DNA from: JAJZQZ01 sp963790415
Lineage (GTDB): Bacteria > Actinomycetota > Thermoleophilia > RBG-16-64-13
DNA length: 64,000 nt
Reading direction: 5' to 3'
Assembly (NCBI GenBank): GCA_963790415.1
Contig: CAWBOK010000009.1
Span: forward strand, 1 to 64,000
Positions 50,760 to 59,940 of the stretch are shown in pieces. The position numbers and the translations under genes are program-made. The notes under the pieces were generated by a model, which saw only the letters and a program-made list of their open reading frames with translations, was not told the origin of the DNA and did no database searches. Positions within the stretch are counted from its first letter, which is position 1, and the number at the start of each line of letters is the position of its first letter.

Positions 50760-51353
50760 ATAGGCAGGCTAATCGTCATCTCCGGGCCTTCCGGTGCCGG
50801 AAAAGGCACACTCATCGCGCGCATCCTGCCCCTCTTCGAGAACCTCGTGCTGTCGGTGTCCACTACCACACGAGAGCGACGCGCCCGCGAGCGGGAGGGC
50901 ATCGACTACCACTACGTGACCCGCGAGGAGTTTCTCCGCCGAGTGAAACAGGGAGACTTCCTCGAGTGGGCGGAGTATGGGGGCCACTTGTATGGCACTC
51001 CCGGGGGCGCGGTGTGGGCAGAGGTGAGGGCGGGACGCGACGTCATCCTCGAGATCGAACTTCAGGGCGCCCGGCAGGTCATGCAACGCGTTCCCGAGGC
51101 GGTGGTCGCGTTCATCGCCCCGCGCGACCTGAAGCAACTGGAGGCGCGGCTTCGCCTGCGTGGCACTGAGACCGAGGAAGCCATCCGCCGGCGTATGGAC
51201 CATGCCCGCGATGAGATGGACGCACTGGCCCGGAGTGCCGCGGGGGGCGAGCAAGAATTCGACTATGTTATAGTTAACGACGTTCTAGATACCGCCGCCG
51301 AACACCTGCGCGATGTCATCGAAGAGATTCGCGCAACCGACACCGAGAGGTAG
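50760..51353 (+). CDS. gmk: guanylate kinase, apparent ATA start codon
   Basis: 197 residues: P-loop LIVISGPSGAGKGTLIARIL, LSVSTTTRERRAREREGIDY, HYVTREEFLRRVKQGDFLEW, AEYGGHLYGTP and VILEIELQGARQVMQRVPEA. Phosphorylates GMP to GDP. The open frame begins after the mihF TAG (50739-50741), and no ATG, GTG or TTG occurs before the P-loop; the first ATG (50847) would delete it. ATA 50760, which follows a G-rich RBS (GGGGGGG), gives the expected M-G-R-L-I-V-I-S start. So either a rare AUA start or a base error. Confidence 0.92.
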   Translation: MGRLIVISGPSGAGKGTLIARILPLFENLVLSVSTTTRERRAREREGIDYHYVTREEFLRRVKQGDFLEWAEYGGHLYGTPGGAVWAEVRAGRDVILEIELQGARQVMQRVPEAVVAFIAPRDLKQLEARLRLRGTETEEAIRRRMDHARDEMDALARSAAGGEQEFDYVIVNDVLDTAAEHLRDVIEEIRATDTER

Positions 51354-51361
51354 CCCCCCGA

Positions 51362-51631
51362 ATGAACAAGCCCACGGTAGACGAGATCATCCTGGGTCTC
51401 GAAGAGAGTCGTGACGAGCAGATGGACCACCCGAACCGTTATACGGCGGTCATGGTGACGGCCAAGCGCGCTCGTCAGATCAATAGTTACTACCGCAGTC
51501 TTGGGGAGGGTGGCGTCTTCGAGGATGTCGCACCACCTCTCATCACCACCGCTTCACGCAACTACCTCACCATCTCCATGGAGGAAGTCGCCCGAGGCGA
51601 GATCACCTATCGCCTGCGTCCTGAGGTCTGA
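51362..51631 (+). CDS. rpoZ: DNA-directed RNA polymerase omega subunit
   Basis: 89 residues. HPNRYTAVMVTAKRARQINS YY is the conserved omega helix pair (MxxNRYxxVxxAAKRARQIN), followed by PPLITTASRNYLTISMEEVA with GEITYRL at the end, the actinobacterial pattern. Assists assembly of the beta-prime subunit. Starts 8 nt after gmk, preceded by GAGAGG. Confidence 0.95.
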   Translation: MNKPTVDEIILGLEESRDEQMDHPNRYTAVMVTAKRARQINSYYRSLGEGGVFEDVAPPLITTASRNYLTISMEEVARGEITYRLRPEV

Positions 51632-51695
51632 GGGCCCGAGCACCCCTTCATCGCCGGCGGCCAAGGCTTCGTCTTGAAATGAGATCCACGGCCCT

Positions 51696-52925
51696 ATGAC
51701 CTCTCAGCCCACTGTCCTGCTCGGCGTCACGGGGGGCATCGCCGCCTACAAGGCGGCCGAGCTGTTGCGCGGGTTCCAGAAGGCGGGCATGGACGTACGG
51801 GTCATGATGACCCAAGCAGCCACCCGGTTCGTGGCCCCCCTCACGTTCGAGACGTTGTCGGGCCACGCGGTCCATGTGGGCGACCAGCTGCGGGCCGATT
51901 TCACCATCACCCATATCGAGGAGGCCAACGCTGCCGACATCATGGTGGTTGCACCGGCTACGGCGAACACCATGGCGAAGATGGCGAACGGCACGGCGGA
52001 CAACCTGCTGGGCGCCACCTACCTCGCCTACGGCGGGACGGTGGTCATGGCGCCATCCATGAACACCAACATGTGGCGTCATCCGGCCACCCAGAGAAAC
52101 GTCGCGCTTCTTCGCGAGCAGGGGGTGTTCATCGTCGAGCCAGGCGCGGGAGAACTGGCCTGCGGGGTCTACGGGTCGGGCCGCATGGCCGACCCGGACA
52201 GTATTGTCGCCGAGGTCAAACTGCGACTCCAGGTGGAGCGCAAGACCGATCTACGAGGCCTGCATGTGGTCATCACCGCCGGTGGTACGAGAGAGCCCAT
52301 CGACGCCGTCAGGTTCATAGGCAACCGGAGTTCGGGCAAGATGGGGGTGGCCCTGGCGCGGGCGGCATTCGACCGCGGCGCCGCCGTCGACCTGGTCAAG
52401 GCGAACATCGACCTACCGCTGGCTCCTGGGGTGCGGGAAGTCGAGACGCCCACGGCTGAGGGGATGTATCGGGAAGTGATGCGGCTGCTACGGGACACGG
52501 ACATCCTCATCATGTCGGCGGCCGTGGCCGACTACGAAGTGGTCACGCCTACCGGTGGAAAGATAGGCAAGAGTCAGGGCGAAGTCCAGGTGAGCCTGGC
52601 GCCCACTACTGACATCCTGTGTGAAGTGGCCCTGGCAAAGCGGCCCGATCAGTTCGTGGTTGGATTCGCCGCCGAGTACGGCATCGAAGGTCTGGCGCGG
52701 GCGCGCGAGAAACTGGTGCGCAAGAGCTTGGATATGATCGTGTTCAACGACATCTCCCGCAGCGACATAGGTTTCAACTCTGACTACAACGAAGTCCACA
52801 TCCTGACTCCGCAGGGCGAGACTCAGGTCGAGCGAGCGCCCAAGGAGACCATCGCCGAGATCGTGCTGGATTACATCGCCAGAGCAGTGCGGGCCCGGAC
52901 CGTGGAATACCAGACGCAGTCGTAG
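51696..52925 (+). CDS. coaBC: bifunctional phosphopantothenoylcysteine decarboxylase / phosphopantothenate-cysteine ligase
   Basis: 409 residues. CoaC half (1-180): VLLGVTGGIAAYKAAELLRG, VMMTQAATRFVAPLTFETLS, the substrate loop SMNTNMWRHPATQRNV and catalytic Cys region AGELACGVYGSGRMADPD. CoaB half: LHVVITAGGTREPIDAVRFI, GNRSSGKMGVALARAAFDRG and FNDISRSDIGFNSDYNEVHI. Catalyses two steps of coenzyme A synthesis. Intact; 64 nt after rpoZ in the conserved gmk-rpoZ-coaBC order. Confidence 0.95.
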   Translation: MTSQPTVLLGVTGGIAAYKAAELLRGFQKAGMDVRVMMTQAATRFVAPLTFETLSGHAVHVGDQLRADFTITHIEEANAADIMVVAPATANTMAKMANGTADNLLGATYLAYGGTVVMAPSMNTNMWRHPATQRNVALLREQGVFIVEPGAGELACGVYGSGRMADPDSIVAEVKLRLQVERKTDLRGLHVVITAGGTREPIDAVRFIGNRSSGKMGVALARAAFDRGAAVDLVKANIDLPLAPGVREVETPTAEGMYREVMRLLRDTDILIMSAAVADYEVVTPTGGKIGKSQGEVQVSLAPTTDILCEVALAKRPDQFVVGFAAEYGIEGLARAREKLVRKSLDMIVFNDISRSDIGFNSDYNEVHILTPQGETQVERAPKETIAEIVLDYIARAVRARTVEYQTQS

Positions 52926-52963
52926 CCGCCGCGGCTCCCTGGGCGGAGCCGGCTCAGACCAGA

Positions 52964-53599
52964 CTAGTGCGGCGCCGGTGGTCGACGCAGGAACAACCTG
53001 CCGCCCGACATGTCGCGACCAAAGGGGCACGCAAGCTGGCAGAGGCCGCAGGCGGCCGCAGGGCCGCTCGGGCCGCCCATGCGTATGCGTGTCGCCTGAC
53101 AGGCGAACGCGTCCACCAGGAGCCCCCGTTCTGCGCCCGGCGACCACGGTCGGCCGGTGATGCATCCTCCGGGACAGACGTCCACGCAGGCACGGCAGTC
53201 CGCGCATCCATCAATCTCGACGGGTTCGGCGGACTGCAGGTCTAGGTCGAGCAGCACCGTGGCGAGATACAACCGCGGCCCGTAGTCGGAGGTCACGAGC
53301 AGGCCGGACTTGCCGATCCAGCCAAGGCCGGCTCTGGTTGCAGCGAGTTTGTGTGGGAAGGGACCGGTGAGGGTCACCGGATCCTGACCGCGCAGTACCA
53401 CGAGGTGGGGCAGGTGACGCTCGAGGAGGTGAGAGGAGATGGCGGCGAGCATTCCCTCCAGCGCGCCACGGGCGGCGAGCTGGATCTCGTGGTAGGCCGC
53501 GTCGGTGAGTTGCGCGCCTGGGTCATCCGTGGGCAAGCGATTCGGAAGCGAGACGAGCAGTCCGGTCAGCTCGCTCGCTTCTGAGGCCTGCGAGTCCAT
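52964..53599 (-). CDS. short QueG-like 4Fe-4S double-cluster protein
   Basis: 211 residues. The central GPFPHKLAATRAGLGWIGKS then GLLVTSDYGPRLYLATVLLD resembles the region before the Fe-S domain in epoxyqueuosine reductase, followed by two ferredoxin motifs, CADCRACVDVCPGGCI and CGLCQLACPFGRD. It is much shorter than QueG (usually over 300 residues) and lacks most of the cobalamin-binding N-terminal domain and the HEAT-repeat C-terminus. It may be a reductive-activation or ferredoxin-like relative rather than the tRNA-modifying enzyme. Downstream of the sigma factor gene but separated by a strong terminator. Confidence 0.7.
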   Translation of the reverse strand: MDSQASEASELTGLLVSLPNRLPTDDPGAQLTDAAYHEIQLAARGALEGMLAAISSHLLERHLPHLVVLRGQDPVTLTGPFPHKLAATRAGLGWIGKSGLLVTSDYGPRLYLATVLLDLDLQSAEPVEIDGCADCRACVDVCPGGCITGRPWSPGAERGLLVDAFACQATRIRMGGPSGPAAACGLCQLACPFGRDMSGGRLFLRRPPAPH

Positions 53600-53612
53600 G
53601 GTCCTCCTAGCA

Positions 53613-53643
53613 GAAAGGCGCGGCAGATGTCGCCGCGCCTTTC
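53613..53643 (-). terminator. terminator after the principal sigma factor gene
   Basis: Perfect 12-bp stem (GAAAGGCGCGGC with GCCGCGCCTTTC) and a 7-nt loop, 45 nt after the sigma factor stop. On the minus strand the stem ends in CTTTC. Confidence 0.8.
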
Positions 53644-53687
53644 GAATCTTCCGAGGGGAGTATCAGTAGGGGCCTGCCCTACTCTCT

Positions 53688-54782
53688 TCAAGCGGTCTCG
53701 CGCAGCGCCTGAATATGCTCGGAGTTCTTGATCTGCTCCAGCGCCTTCGCTTCGATCTGCCTGATCCGCTCGCGGCTCACGTTGAAACGGGAACTGACCT
53801 CCGCCAGCGTGCGCGGGTGCTCGCCCTTGAGGCCGAAGCGCAACTCGACCACCTTGCGCTCGCGTTCATCCATGGCTTTCAGCACCCGGTCGAGGCTCTC
53901 TTTGGCCAAGAGGCTCTGCACCGCTTCGGCGGGATCGGGCGTACTCGCGTTCTCGATGAAGTCACCAAGTTCCGCGTCTTCCTCGTCGCCGATGGGCGTC
54001 TCGAGCGAGGTGGTACGCTGGGCGATCTTCCGCATCTCGCGCACTTCCTGAGCTTCGACGCCTAGTTCGTCGGCCAGTTCGTCGTCGGTGGGTTCTTTGC
54101 CGGTCTCCTGCAACAGCTTGCGCTCGGTGCGGACCATCTTGTTGATCTTCTCGATCATATGCACCGGGATGCGGATGTTGCGGTCCTGATTCGCGATGGC
54201 GCGCGTGATGGCCTGCCTGATCCACCAGGTGGCATAGGTGGAGAACTTGTAGCCCTTACGGTAGTCGAATTTCTCGACCGCGCGGATGAGACCGGTGTTG
54301 CCTTCTTGGATCAGGTCGAGCAGATCCATGTCCTGCGTGTAGTAGTTCTTGGCGATCGAGATCACCAGGCGCAGGTTCGACTGGATCATGCGGTCTTTGG
54401 CCCGCTTGTCTCCTTGCTCGATCCGCTTGGCCAGCTCAATCTCCTCTTGCTTGTTGAGCAGGGGGATCTCGCCGGCTTCCTTGAGGTAGAGCCGGAGAGG
54501 GTCATGACTGATGGTCTCGATGGAGAGATCGAGCGTGGGCTCCGGTTGCTCGAGCGCTCCGCTCGCTACCGGGCTCTGCTCGTAGACCTCGATGCTGAGG
54601 TCGATCAACTGCGAGTACAGTTCTTCGATCTCATCGGTGCTCATGTCATGTTCTTCTACAAGGCCCATGATCTCGTCACTAGTCACGTAGCCGCGTTCCT
54701 GACCCAGATGGAGAATATCCTGCGTGTCCAGGACGGTCCGACCTTCGACCGCCACCACTTCAATCTCACGATGCATCGTCAT
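53688..54782 (-). CDS. rpoD: RNA polymerase principal sigma factor (RpoD/SigA family)
   Basis: 364 residues. Short region 1.1-like N-terminus (VTSDEIMGLVEEHDMSTDEI), region 1.2 DPLRLYLKEAGEIPLLNKQE, region 2 NLRLVISIAKNYYTQDMDLL with DLIQEGNTGLIRAVEKFDYR and KFSTYATWWIRQAITRAIAN (-10 recognition), region 3 IRIPVHMIEKINKMVRTERK, and region 4 VVELRFGLKGEHPRTLAEVS with NVSRERIRQIEAKALEQIK (-35 recognition). All regions complete. The N-terminal extension is short compared with long actinobacterial SigA proteins and looks more like Gram-positive SigA. Confidence 0.96.
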   Translation of the reverse strand: MTMHREIEVVAVEGRTVLDTQDILHLGQERGYVTSDEIMGLVEEHDMSTDEIEELYSQLIDLSIEVYEQSPVASGALEQPEPTLDLSIETISHDPLRLYLKEAGEIPLLNKQEEIELAKRIEQGDKRAKDRMIQSNLRLVISIAKNYYTQDMDLLDLIQEGNTGLIRAVEKFDYRKGYKFSTYATWWIRQAITRAIANQDRNIRIPVHMIEKINKMVRTERKLLQETGKEPTDDELADELGVEAQEVREMRKIAQRTTSLETPIGDEEDAELGDFIENASTPDPAEAVQSLLAKESLDRVLKAMDERERKVVELRFGLKGEHPRTLAEVSSRFNVSRERIRQIEAKALEQIKNSEHIQALRETA

Positions 54783-54845
54783 ACCCGCGTCAACCTATCC
54801 TCGTCGTCTCGTACCGTCTCGTACTGCCCTCATGCAAACCCACAC

Positions 54846-54874
54846 AGTGTACCCCTATTGGACAGCCTTGTCGA
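54846..54874 (-). promoter_or_regulatory. sigma-70 promoter for the principal sigma factor gene
   Basis: Minus strand TCGACA (54874-54869), 17-bp spacer, TACACT (54851-54846). Transcription would start about 57 nt before the sigma factor ATG at 54782. Confidence 0.6.
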
Positions 54875-54993
54875 TAGCAGTTTCCCCCGGACTCTGCCAA
54901 TGGGGGGTAAACTCATTCGACACGGTGTTTACAGTATAGAGAACACAGGGTCGACGGGCAACGGTAGTTTTTCGGTCTCGGATGTGACGGGCC

Positions 54994-56799
54994 TCACACG
55001 GCGTCGGTTCCCGGCGGGGCCGTGGCTGCCGTTGAGGTCGTTCGAGCTTGGGCCACGAGTTGCGCGTGGTACAACTGCGCGTAGGGGCCGCGTGTGGCGA
55101 GGAGCGCGCCGTGAACGCCATCTTCGACGATGCGTCCGGCTTCCATGACTATGATCCGGTCGGCCGTCTCGACGGTCGACAGGCGGTGGGCGATGATCAA
55201 GGCCGTACGCCCCTGCAGCAGCCTGGTGAGGGCGGACTCCAGCCGGTGTTCGGTGCCGGGATCGACGCTCGATGTAGCTTCGTCGAGGATGAGGATCTCC
55301 GGATGGGCGAAGAAGGCGCGGGCGAAGGCGACCAACTGACGCTCTCCGGCGGAGAGCCGGCCTCCTCGTTCGTGAACTCGGGTGTCGTAGCCCTCGGGCA
55401 GCGAGGACAACAGGTCATCGATACCGAGTTCGAGCGCGGCCGCGCGGACCTCGGCAATATCGGCCTCGGGCCGGCTCAGGCGGATGTTGTCCAGCACGGT
55501 GCCGGAGAAGAGATAGGGCTCCTGGGGAACATAGCCCACATGGCGGCGGTATTCCCGCACGTCGTACTCGCGCAGATCGATGCCGTCGACCAGCACGCGC
55601 CCGAGCGTGGGGTGGTAGAAGCGCAGCAGAAGCCGGGCCAGAGTGCTCTTGCCGGCGCCCGTGGGCCCGACCAGGGCCACGCGCTGACCGGCAGGGATAT
55701 GCAGCTGTATCCGGTCGAGGACTTCACCGGTCGCCGCGGCATATGCGAAGGAGACGGTGTCCAAGGTGATGTCTCCCTCGAGGCGGGTGGTCGGGAGTCC
55801 CCCGGCCCGCTCGGCGTCACCAGGCTCCGTGTCGAGCACCGACATGATCTTCTCCAGGGCGGCGCCCGACGACTGGATCGTGTTGTATAGGTCGGACAGA
55901 GCTTCCACCGGGTCGAAGAAGCTCGAGAGGTAGCCGAGGAAGGCCACAAGGACTCCAACGGTGATCGCTCCCCGGGCGACCTGATGGCCGCCGTAGAGCA
56001 GGATCAGCGCAGTGGCCACGGCACTGAGGAACTCCACCGTGGGGAAGTACGTGCCGGACAATATGACGGTGTTCATGTTCGCGTGGCGGTAGCGCTCGTT
56101 GACGATGGCGAAGCCGGTCTGGTCGGCGGTCTCACGGGTGAACGCCTGCACCACCCGCATGCCGCTGAGACTCTCTTGAAGGGCCGCCGTGACGTCGCCC
56201 ACGGTGTTTCGCACCGTGCGGTAGGCCTTGACCGCCCGCACGCGGAAGATGATCGTCGCGAGGAAGAGGATGGGCAGCACGCTCATGGTGACCACGGCCA
56301 AGCGGACATCCATGGCGAAGAGGATCACCACGGCTCCGCAGAGGGTCAGGCTGTTCGTGACGAGTTGCGCCGAGCCCTCGACCAGGAGCTGCTCGAGGGC
56401 TTCGATATCGTTGGTGAGACGCGAGATGATCCATCCGGCCCGTTGGCGCGTGTAGTAGCCCACGTCCAGGGACGTCAGATGCCGGAAGAGGTCGTCGCGC
56501 AGATCGCGGACCACGCGCTCTCCCACCCAGTTCACTCCGTAGGTCTGCAGACCGTTGAAGAGCGCCCCGAGCAGCGAGATGCCCAGATAGACGGCTGCGA
56601 TCATGGTGAGGAAGCCGAGGTCGCTCTCGCCGATGCCGCGGTCGATGGCCAGGCGCAGCAGATACGGTCCGGCGAGTCCGCATGCGGTGAGGGCCACCAT
56701 GCATGCCACGGTCGCGACCGCCTGCAGGCGGTACCCGCGCACGTAGCGGGCCAGCCGTACAAAGGCCCGTCGCCGCACCCAGACACGCACGCCACTCAT
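54994..56799 (-). CDS. heterodimeric ABC exporter half-transporter, consensus-site subunit
   Basis: 601 residues: six-TM exporter domain (ATVACMVALTACGLAGPYLL at the start; TRQRAGWIISRLTNDIEAL) and a C-terminal ATPase with Walker A VGPTGAGKSTLARLLLRFYH, Q-loop GYVPQEPYLFSGTVLDNIRL, signature LSAGERQLVAFARAFF, Walker B ILILDEATSSVD and H-loop IAHRLSTVETAD. The catalytic Glu is present. Overlaps the upstream half-transporter by 4 nt (ATGA), so the two are made together and form a heterodimer like BmrCD or TM287/288. Exports drugs or lipids. Confidence 0.93.
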   Translation of the reverse strand: MSGVRVWVRRRAFVRLARYVRGYRLQAVATVACMVALTACGLAGPYLLRLAIDRGIGESDLGFLTMIAAVYLGISLLGALFNGLQTYGVNWVGERVVRDLRDDLFRHLTSLDVGYYTRQRAGWIISRLTNDIEALEQLLVEGSAQLVTNSLTLCGAVVILFAMDVRLAVVTMSVLPILFLATIIFRVRAVKAYRTVRNTVGDVTAALQESLSGMRVVQAFTRETADQTGFAIVNERYRHANMNTVILSGTYFPTVEFLSAVATALILLYGGHQVARGAITVGVLVAFLGYLSSFFDPVEALSDLYNTIQSSGAALEKIMSVLDTEPGDAERAGGLPTTRLEGDITLDTVSFAYAAATGEVLDRIQLHIPAGQRVALVGPTGAGKSTLARLLLRFYHPTLGRVLVDGIDLREYDVREYRRHVGYVPQEPYLFSGTVLDNIRLSRPEADIAEVRAAALELGIDDLLSSLPEGYDTRVHERGGRLSAGERQLVAFARAFFAHPEILILDEATSSVDPGTEHRLESALTRLLQGRTALIIAHRLSTVETADRIIVMEAGRIVEDGVHGALLATRGPYAQLYHAQLVAQARTTSTAATAPPGTDAV

Positions 56800-58607
56800 G
56801 TGGTCACCCCGGTGCCGGCCCCGCCCAGTCTGGCCGTCGTGGCTTGGCGGGCCTCCAGGTCGGCGGCGGCACGATGCGCGGCCGCAAGTTGTCGCTGCAG
56901 ACCCACCTCGGCGTCGGCGATGAGGATCTCCTGCCAGGGCACGTCACTCGGGGAGCCGACCTGCCGGATGGCGCCGGCTTCCATGAGCACCACTCGATCG
57001 GCGAGCATGACCGTCGACGGTCGATGGGCCACGATCACGGTGGTGCGCGAACCGCGCAGACCGGAGAGGGCGTCGACGATGCGGGCTTCGGTCTCGGCAT
57101 CGACGCTGGAAGTGGCGTCGTCGAGGATCAGGATGCGCGGATCGATCAGCAGGGCGCGGGCCAGCGCCAGCCTCTGGCGCTGGCCACCGCTGAGGGTGAC
57201 TCCCCGCTCGCCGATGAGCGTGTCGTAGCCGGAGGGGAGGGCTCGGATGAAGTCGTCGGCGGCGGCGGCTGTTGCCGCCGCCACGACCGTGTCGTCGGAC
57301 GCCTCCGGCCGGCCGTAGCGGATGTTGTCGCGCACGCTCGAGGAGAACAGGAAGGGGTCCTGATCGACCAGCCCGATCTGGCGTCTCAGCGAGACCAGAG
57401 TGGCGTCGCGCAGATCGACCCCGTCGAGGTGGACAGTGCCCTCCGTGGGATCGTAGAAGCGTGGTATCAGGTGGGCCAGGGTGGTCTTGCCACATCCGGT
57501 GGGCCCTACGAAGGCGATGGTCTCGCCCGGCTCGATACGCAACGAGATCCCGGCGATCACCGGTGCATCGTCGTGCGCGAACGAGACATCCCGGAATTCG
57601 ATGGCTCCAACAAGGCGGTCCAGATCGCGGGCGTTCGGTCGGTCGGTCACCGTGGGCTGTTCGTCGAGGACCTCCAGCACCCGCTCGCCGGCGGCGATCG
57701 CCCGCTCGGCCCAGCTCACCAGCATCCCCAGCATGCGCATGGGCCAGATGAGCAACATGACATACGCGTTGAACGCGATCAGACTTCCCAGGCTGAGGTC
57801 GCCCGCGACCACCATGCGGCCGCCGTAGAGCAAGATGATGATGAGGCTCAGACTTGGTAACACGCCGATCAGCGGGATGTAGCGGCTCCGTATGCCTGCC
57901 GCTTCGAGGTTCTGTCGGTAGATCTGGTCGGACGCCAGCGCGAATGTGACCTGCTGCTGATCCTCGATGGCGAACGCCTTGATGACGCCGATCCCGGTGA
58001 TGCGCTCCTCGGCCACGGCGGTGAGCTCGGCTATGCGCTGCTGCACGGCCCAGAGAGAGGGGTGGAGACGGCGGCTGAACCTGCGGGCGGCGATCAGGAT
58101 GAACGGCATGGGGAGCAGGCTGACCACGGCCAGACGGGGCTGCAGGGCGAAGAGGATCACCGTCACCGAGACCAGGGTGATGGAGTGGGTGATGAGGAAG
58201 ACCAGCCCGTAGGCGAGGAACATCCTGACCGCGCGCACGTCGGCGATGGCCCGCGACATGAGTTGCCCCGTCTGCCAGCGCATGTAGAAGTCGAAACCGA
58301 GGGTCGTCAGGTGGGAGAAGAGCCGATTGCGCATCTCGGTCTCCACGTCAAGCGAGACACGGCCCGAAACGACTCTGCGACCGAACGCGGCCACGGTGCG
58401 GAGGGCGGCGGTACCCAGGATGGCCAGGGCGAGGGGCACCAGGAGATCGGTGCGACCACCCACGAGGGCCTTGTCGATGGCCGCGCGAACGAACCACGGC
58501 ACCACCAGGCCTAAGGCGATGGTCACGACGGCCAGGACCAACGACAAGAAGAGCGCGGCCCAGTGACCCCGGAGAAACGTGCGCATCATCCTGCGGAACG
58601 TGGCCAT
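56796..58607 (-). CDS. heterodimeric ABC exporter half-transporter, degenerate-site subunit
   Basis: 603 residues: exporter TM domain (HWAALFLSLVLAVVTIALGL, WQTGQLMSRAIADVRAVRMF) and ATPase domain with Walker A VGPTGCGKTTLAHLIPRFYD, Q-loop GLVDQDPFLFSSSVRDNIRY, signature LSGGQRQRLALARALL and Walker B ILILDDATSSVD, in which Asp replaces the catalytic Glu. H-loop VAHRPSTVMLAD. A degenerate Walker B in one half and consensus in the other is the hallmark of asymmetric exporters. First gene of the pair, divergent from plsX. Confidence 0.93.
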   Translation of the reverse strand: MATFRRMMRTFLRGHWAALFLSLVLAVVTIALGLVVPWFVRAAIDKALVGGRTDLLVPLALAILGTAALRTVAAFGRRVVSGRVSLDVETEMRNRLFSHLTTLGFDFYMRWQTGQLMSRAIADVRAVRMFLAYGLVFLITHSITLVSVTVILFALQPRLAVVSLLPMPFILIAARRFSRRLHPSLWAVQQRIAELTAVAEERITGIGVIKAFAIEDQQQVTFALASDQIYRQNLEAAGIRSRYIPLIGVLPSLSLIIILLYGGRMVVAGDLSLGSLIAFNAYVMLLIWPMRMLGMLVSWAERAIAAGERVLEVLDEQPTVTDRPNARDLDRLVGAIEFRDVSFAHDDAPVIAGISLRIEPGETIAFVGPTGCGKTTLAHLIPRFYDPTEGTVHLDGVDLRDATLVSLRRQIGLVDQDPFLFSSSVRDNIRYGRPEASDDTVVAAATAAAADDFIRALPSGYDTLIGERGVTLSGGQRQRLALARALLIDPRILILDDATSSVDAETEARIVDALSGLRGSRTTVIVAHRPSTVMLADRVVLMEAGAIRQVGSPSDVPWQEILIADAEVGLQRQLAAAHRAAADLEARQATTARLGGAGTGVTT

Positions 58608-58730
58608 GGTCTCCCTTTCGTCACACCGGGACCACGGCGATTGTAGCGCGGCGTGGTGACAGAAGACGCCGGGCTGCTATGGTATCCCGAAGCGGGCGGG
58701 TTCGGTGCGAAGAGGAGGAGAGGATGCGCG

Positions 58731-59777
58731 GTGACACGTATGGTTGACTCGACGACGACACCGGTCACTCTCACCTTGGACGGACAAGGCGGCGACCACG
58801 CCCCCGAGGAAGTCGTGCGCGGAGCTTTGCTGGCGGCGTCGGCAACGTTGAAAGTGCTGTTGGTTGGCCGGCCGGAGGCGCTCGCACCGCACCTGGCGGG
58901 AGCCGACCTGACGCATATCGAGATCGTGCCCAGCGAATCGGTGATCTCGTCAGAGGACGAACCGGCCAAGGCCGTACGCTCGAAGACGGATTCGTCGATC
59001 GTGGTGGGCGCCACCACCGTGGCCGACGGGCGTTCGCAGGGTTTCGTCTCGGCGGGAAACACGGGCGCCATGCTGGCCGCCGGTCTGCTGGTGATCAAGC
59101 GCGCGTCGGGGGTCAGGCGTCCGGCGATCGTCACGGTGCTTCCCGGCATGGACGGGCCTCTCGTGTTCCTGGACGCCGGCGCGAACGCCGACTGTCGGCC
59201 CGAGCATCTTCTGGAGTTCGGCCTGCTGGGAGCGGTGTTCGCCCGCCGCGCTTTGGGCATCGAACGCCCGCGCGTGGGCCTGCTGAACATCGGGGAGGAA
59301 GCGACCAAAGGGAACGAACTCGCCCTGGGAGCTTATCCCTTGTTGTCCGACTCGGCGCATGGTCTGCATTTCGTCGGCAACGTAGAAGGCCGCGACCTCC
59401 TGTTCAACGCCGCCGATGTCGTGGTGACCGACGGCTTCACCGGCAACGTGGCCCTCAAGTTGCTGGAGGGGACGGCTCGAGCCATCCTTCTGCGGGTGAA
59501 GGCGGTCTCGGGGAACGATCTGCGTTCCAGGGTAGGCGGCGCCCTGCTGCGGCCGGCCCTGCGAGGTGTGCGCGCGGTGTTGGACCCCGAAGAGTACGGC
59601 GGCACGTATCTGCTGGGTGTGCGCGGCCTCGTGGTGATCTGCCACGGGAATTCCTCGCGGGTGGCCATCGCGAATGCGCTGCGCTTCGGGGCGGAGGCCG
59701 TGCGGAACGGCGTTCTGGAGGCGGTGGATCAGGAAATGGGACGAACGGCGGCGGGGGAAGTCTCGGTCGACCGGTGA
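58731..59777 (+). CDS. plsX: phosphate acyltransferase PlsX
   Basis: 348 residues: VTLTLDGQGGDHAPEEVVRG (the MGGDxAP-type N-terminus), ARSKTDSSIVVGATTVADGR region, GFVSAGNTGAMLAAGLLVIK, FLDAGANADCRPEHLLEFGL, GLLNIGEEATKGNELALGAY and VVTDGFTGNVALKLLEGTAR. Converts acyl-ACP to acyl-phosphate for phospholipid synthesis. GTG 58731 is chosen for AGGAGGAGAGG just upstream; ATG 58740 is also in frame. Heads the conserved plsX-acpP-rnc-smc order. Confidence 0.94.
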   Translation: MTRMVDSTTTPVTLTLDGQGGDHAPEEVVRGALLAASATLKVLLVGRPEALAPHLAGADLTHIEIVPSESVISSEDEPAKAVRSKTDSSIVVGATTVADGRSQGFVSAGNTGAMLAAGLLVIKRASGVRRPAIVTVLPGMDGPLVFLDAGANADCRPEHLLEFGLLGAVFARRALGIERPRVGLLNIGEEATKGNELALGAYPLLSDSAHGLHFVGNVEGRDLLFNAADVVVTDGFTGNVALKLLEGTARAILLRVKAVSGNDLRSRVGGALLRPALRGVRAVLDPEEYGGTYLLGVRGLVVICHGNSSRVAIANALRFGAEAVRNGVLEAVDQEMGRTAAGEVSVDR

Positions 59778-59806
59778 ACGCGCGCCGGGAGCTCAGGCCA
59801 CGATCG

Positions 59807-59826
59807 CGCCGCGGGAACGCGCGGCG
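59807..59826 (+). terminator. GC-rich hairpin after plsX
   Basis: CGCCGCG (59807-59813) pairs with CGCGGCG (59820-59826) around a 6-nt loop, followed by GCTTTGTCCTTT. A likely terminator or attenuator immediately upstream of the acpP promoter. Confidence 0.5.
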
Positions 59827-59829
59827 GCT

Positions 59830-59857
59830 TTGTCCTTTGGGTGCCTGTTGCTACAAT
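59830..59857 (+). promoter_or_regulatory. sigma-70 promoter for acpP
   Basis: TTGTCC (59830-59835), 16-bp spacer, TACAAT (59852-59857), about 83 nt before the acpP ATG. The long leader GTTGGTACCGGTGGGG could fold but no known riboswitch was recognised. Confidence 0.6.
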
Positions 59858-59940
59858 GAGCGCCGGTTGGTACCGGTGGGGTGACGGTGCCCGTCGGGCA
59901 GGGGAAGCGCGAAACAGCCTTCGATTCAAAGGGAGTAGCT

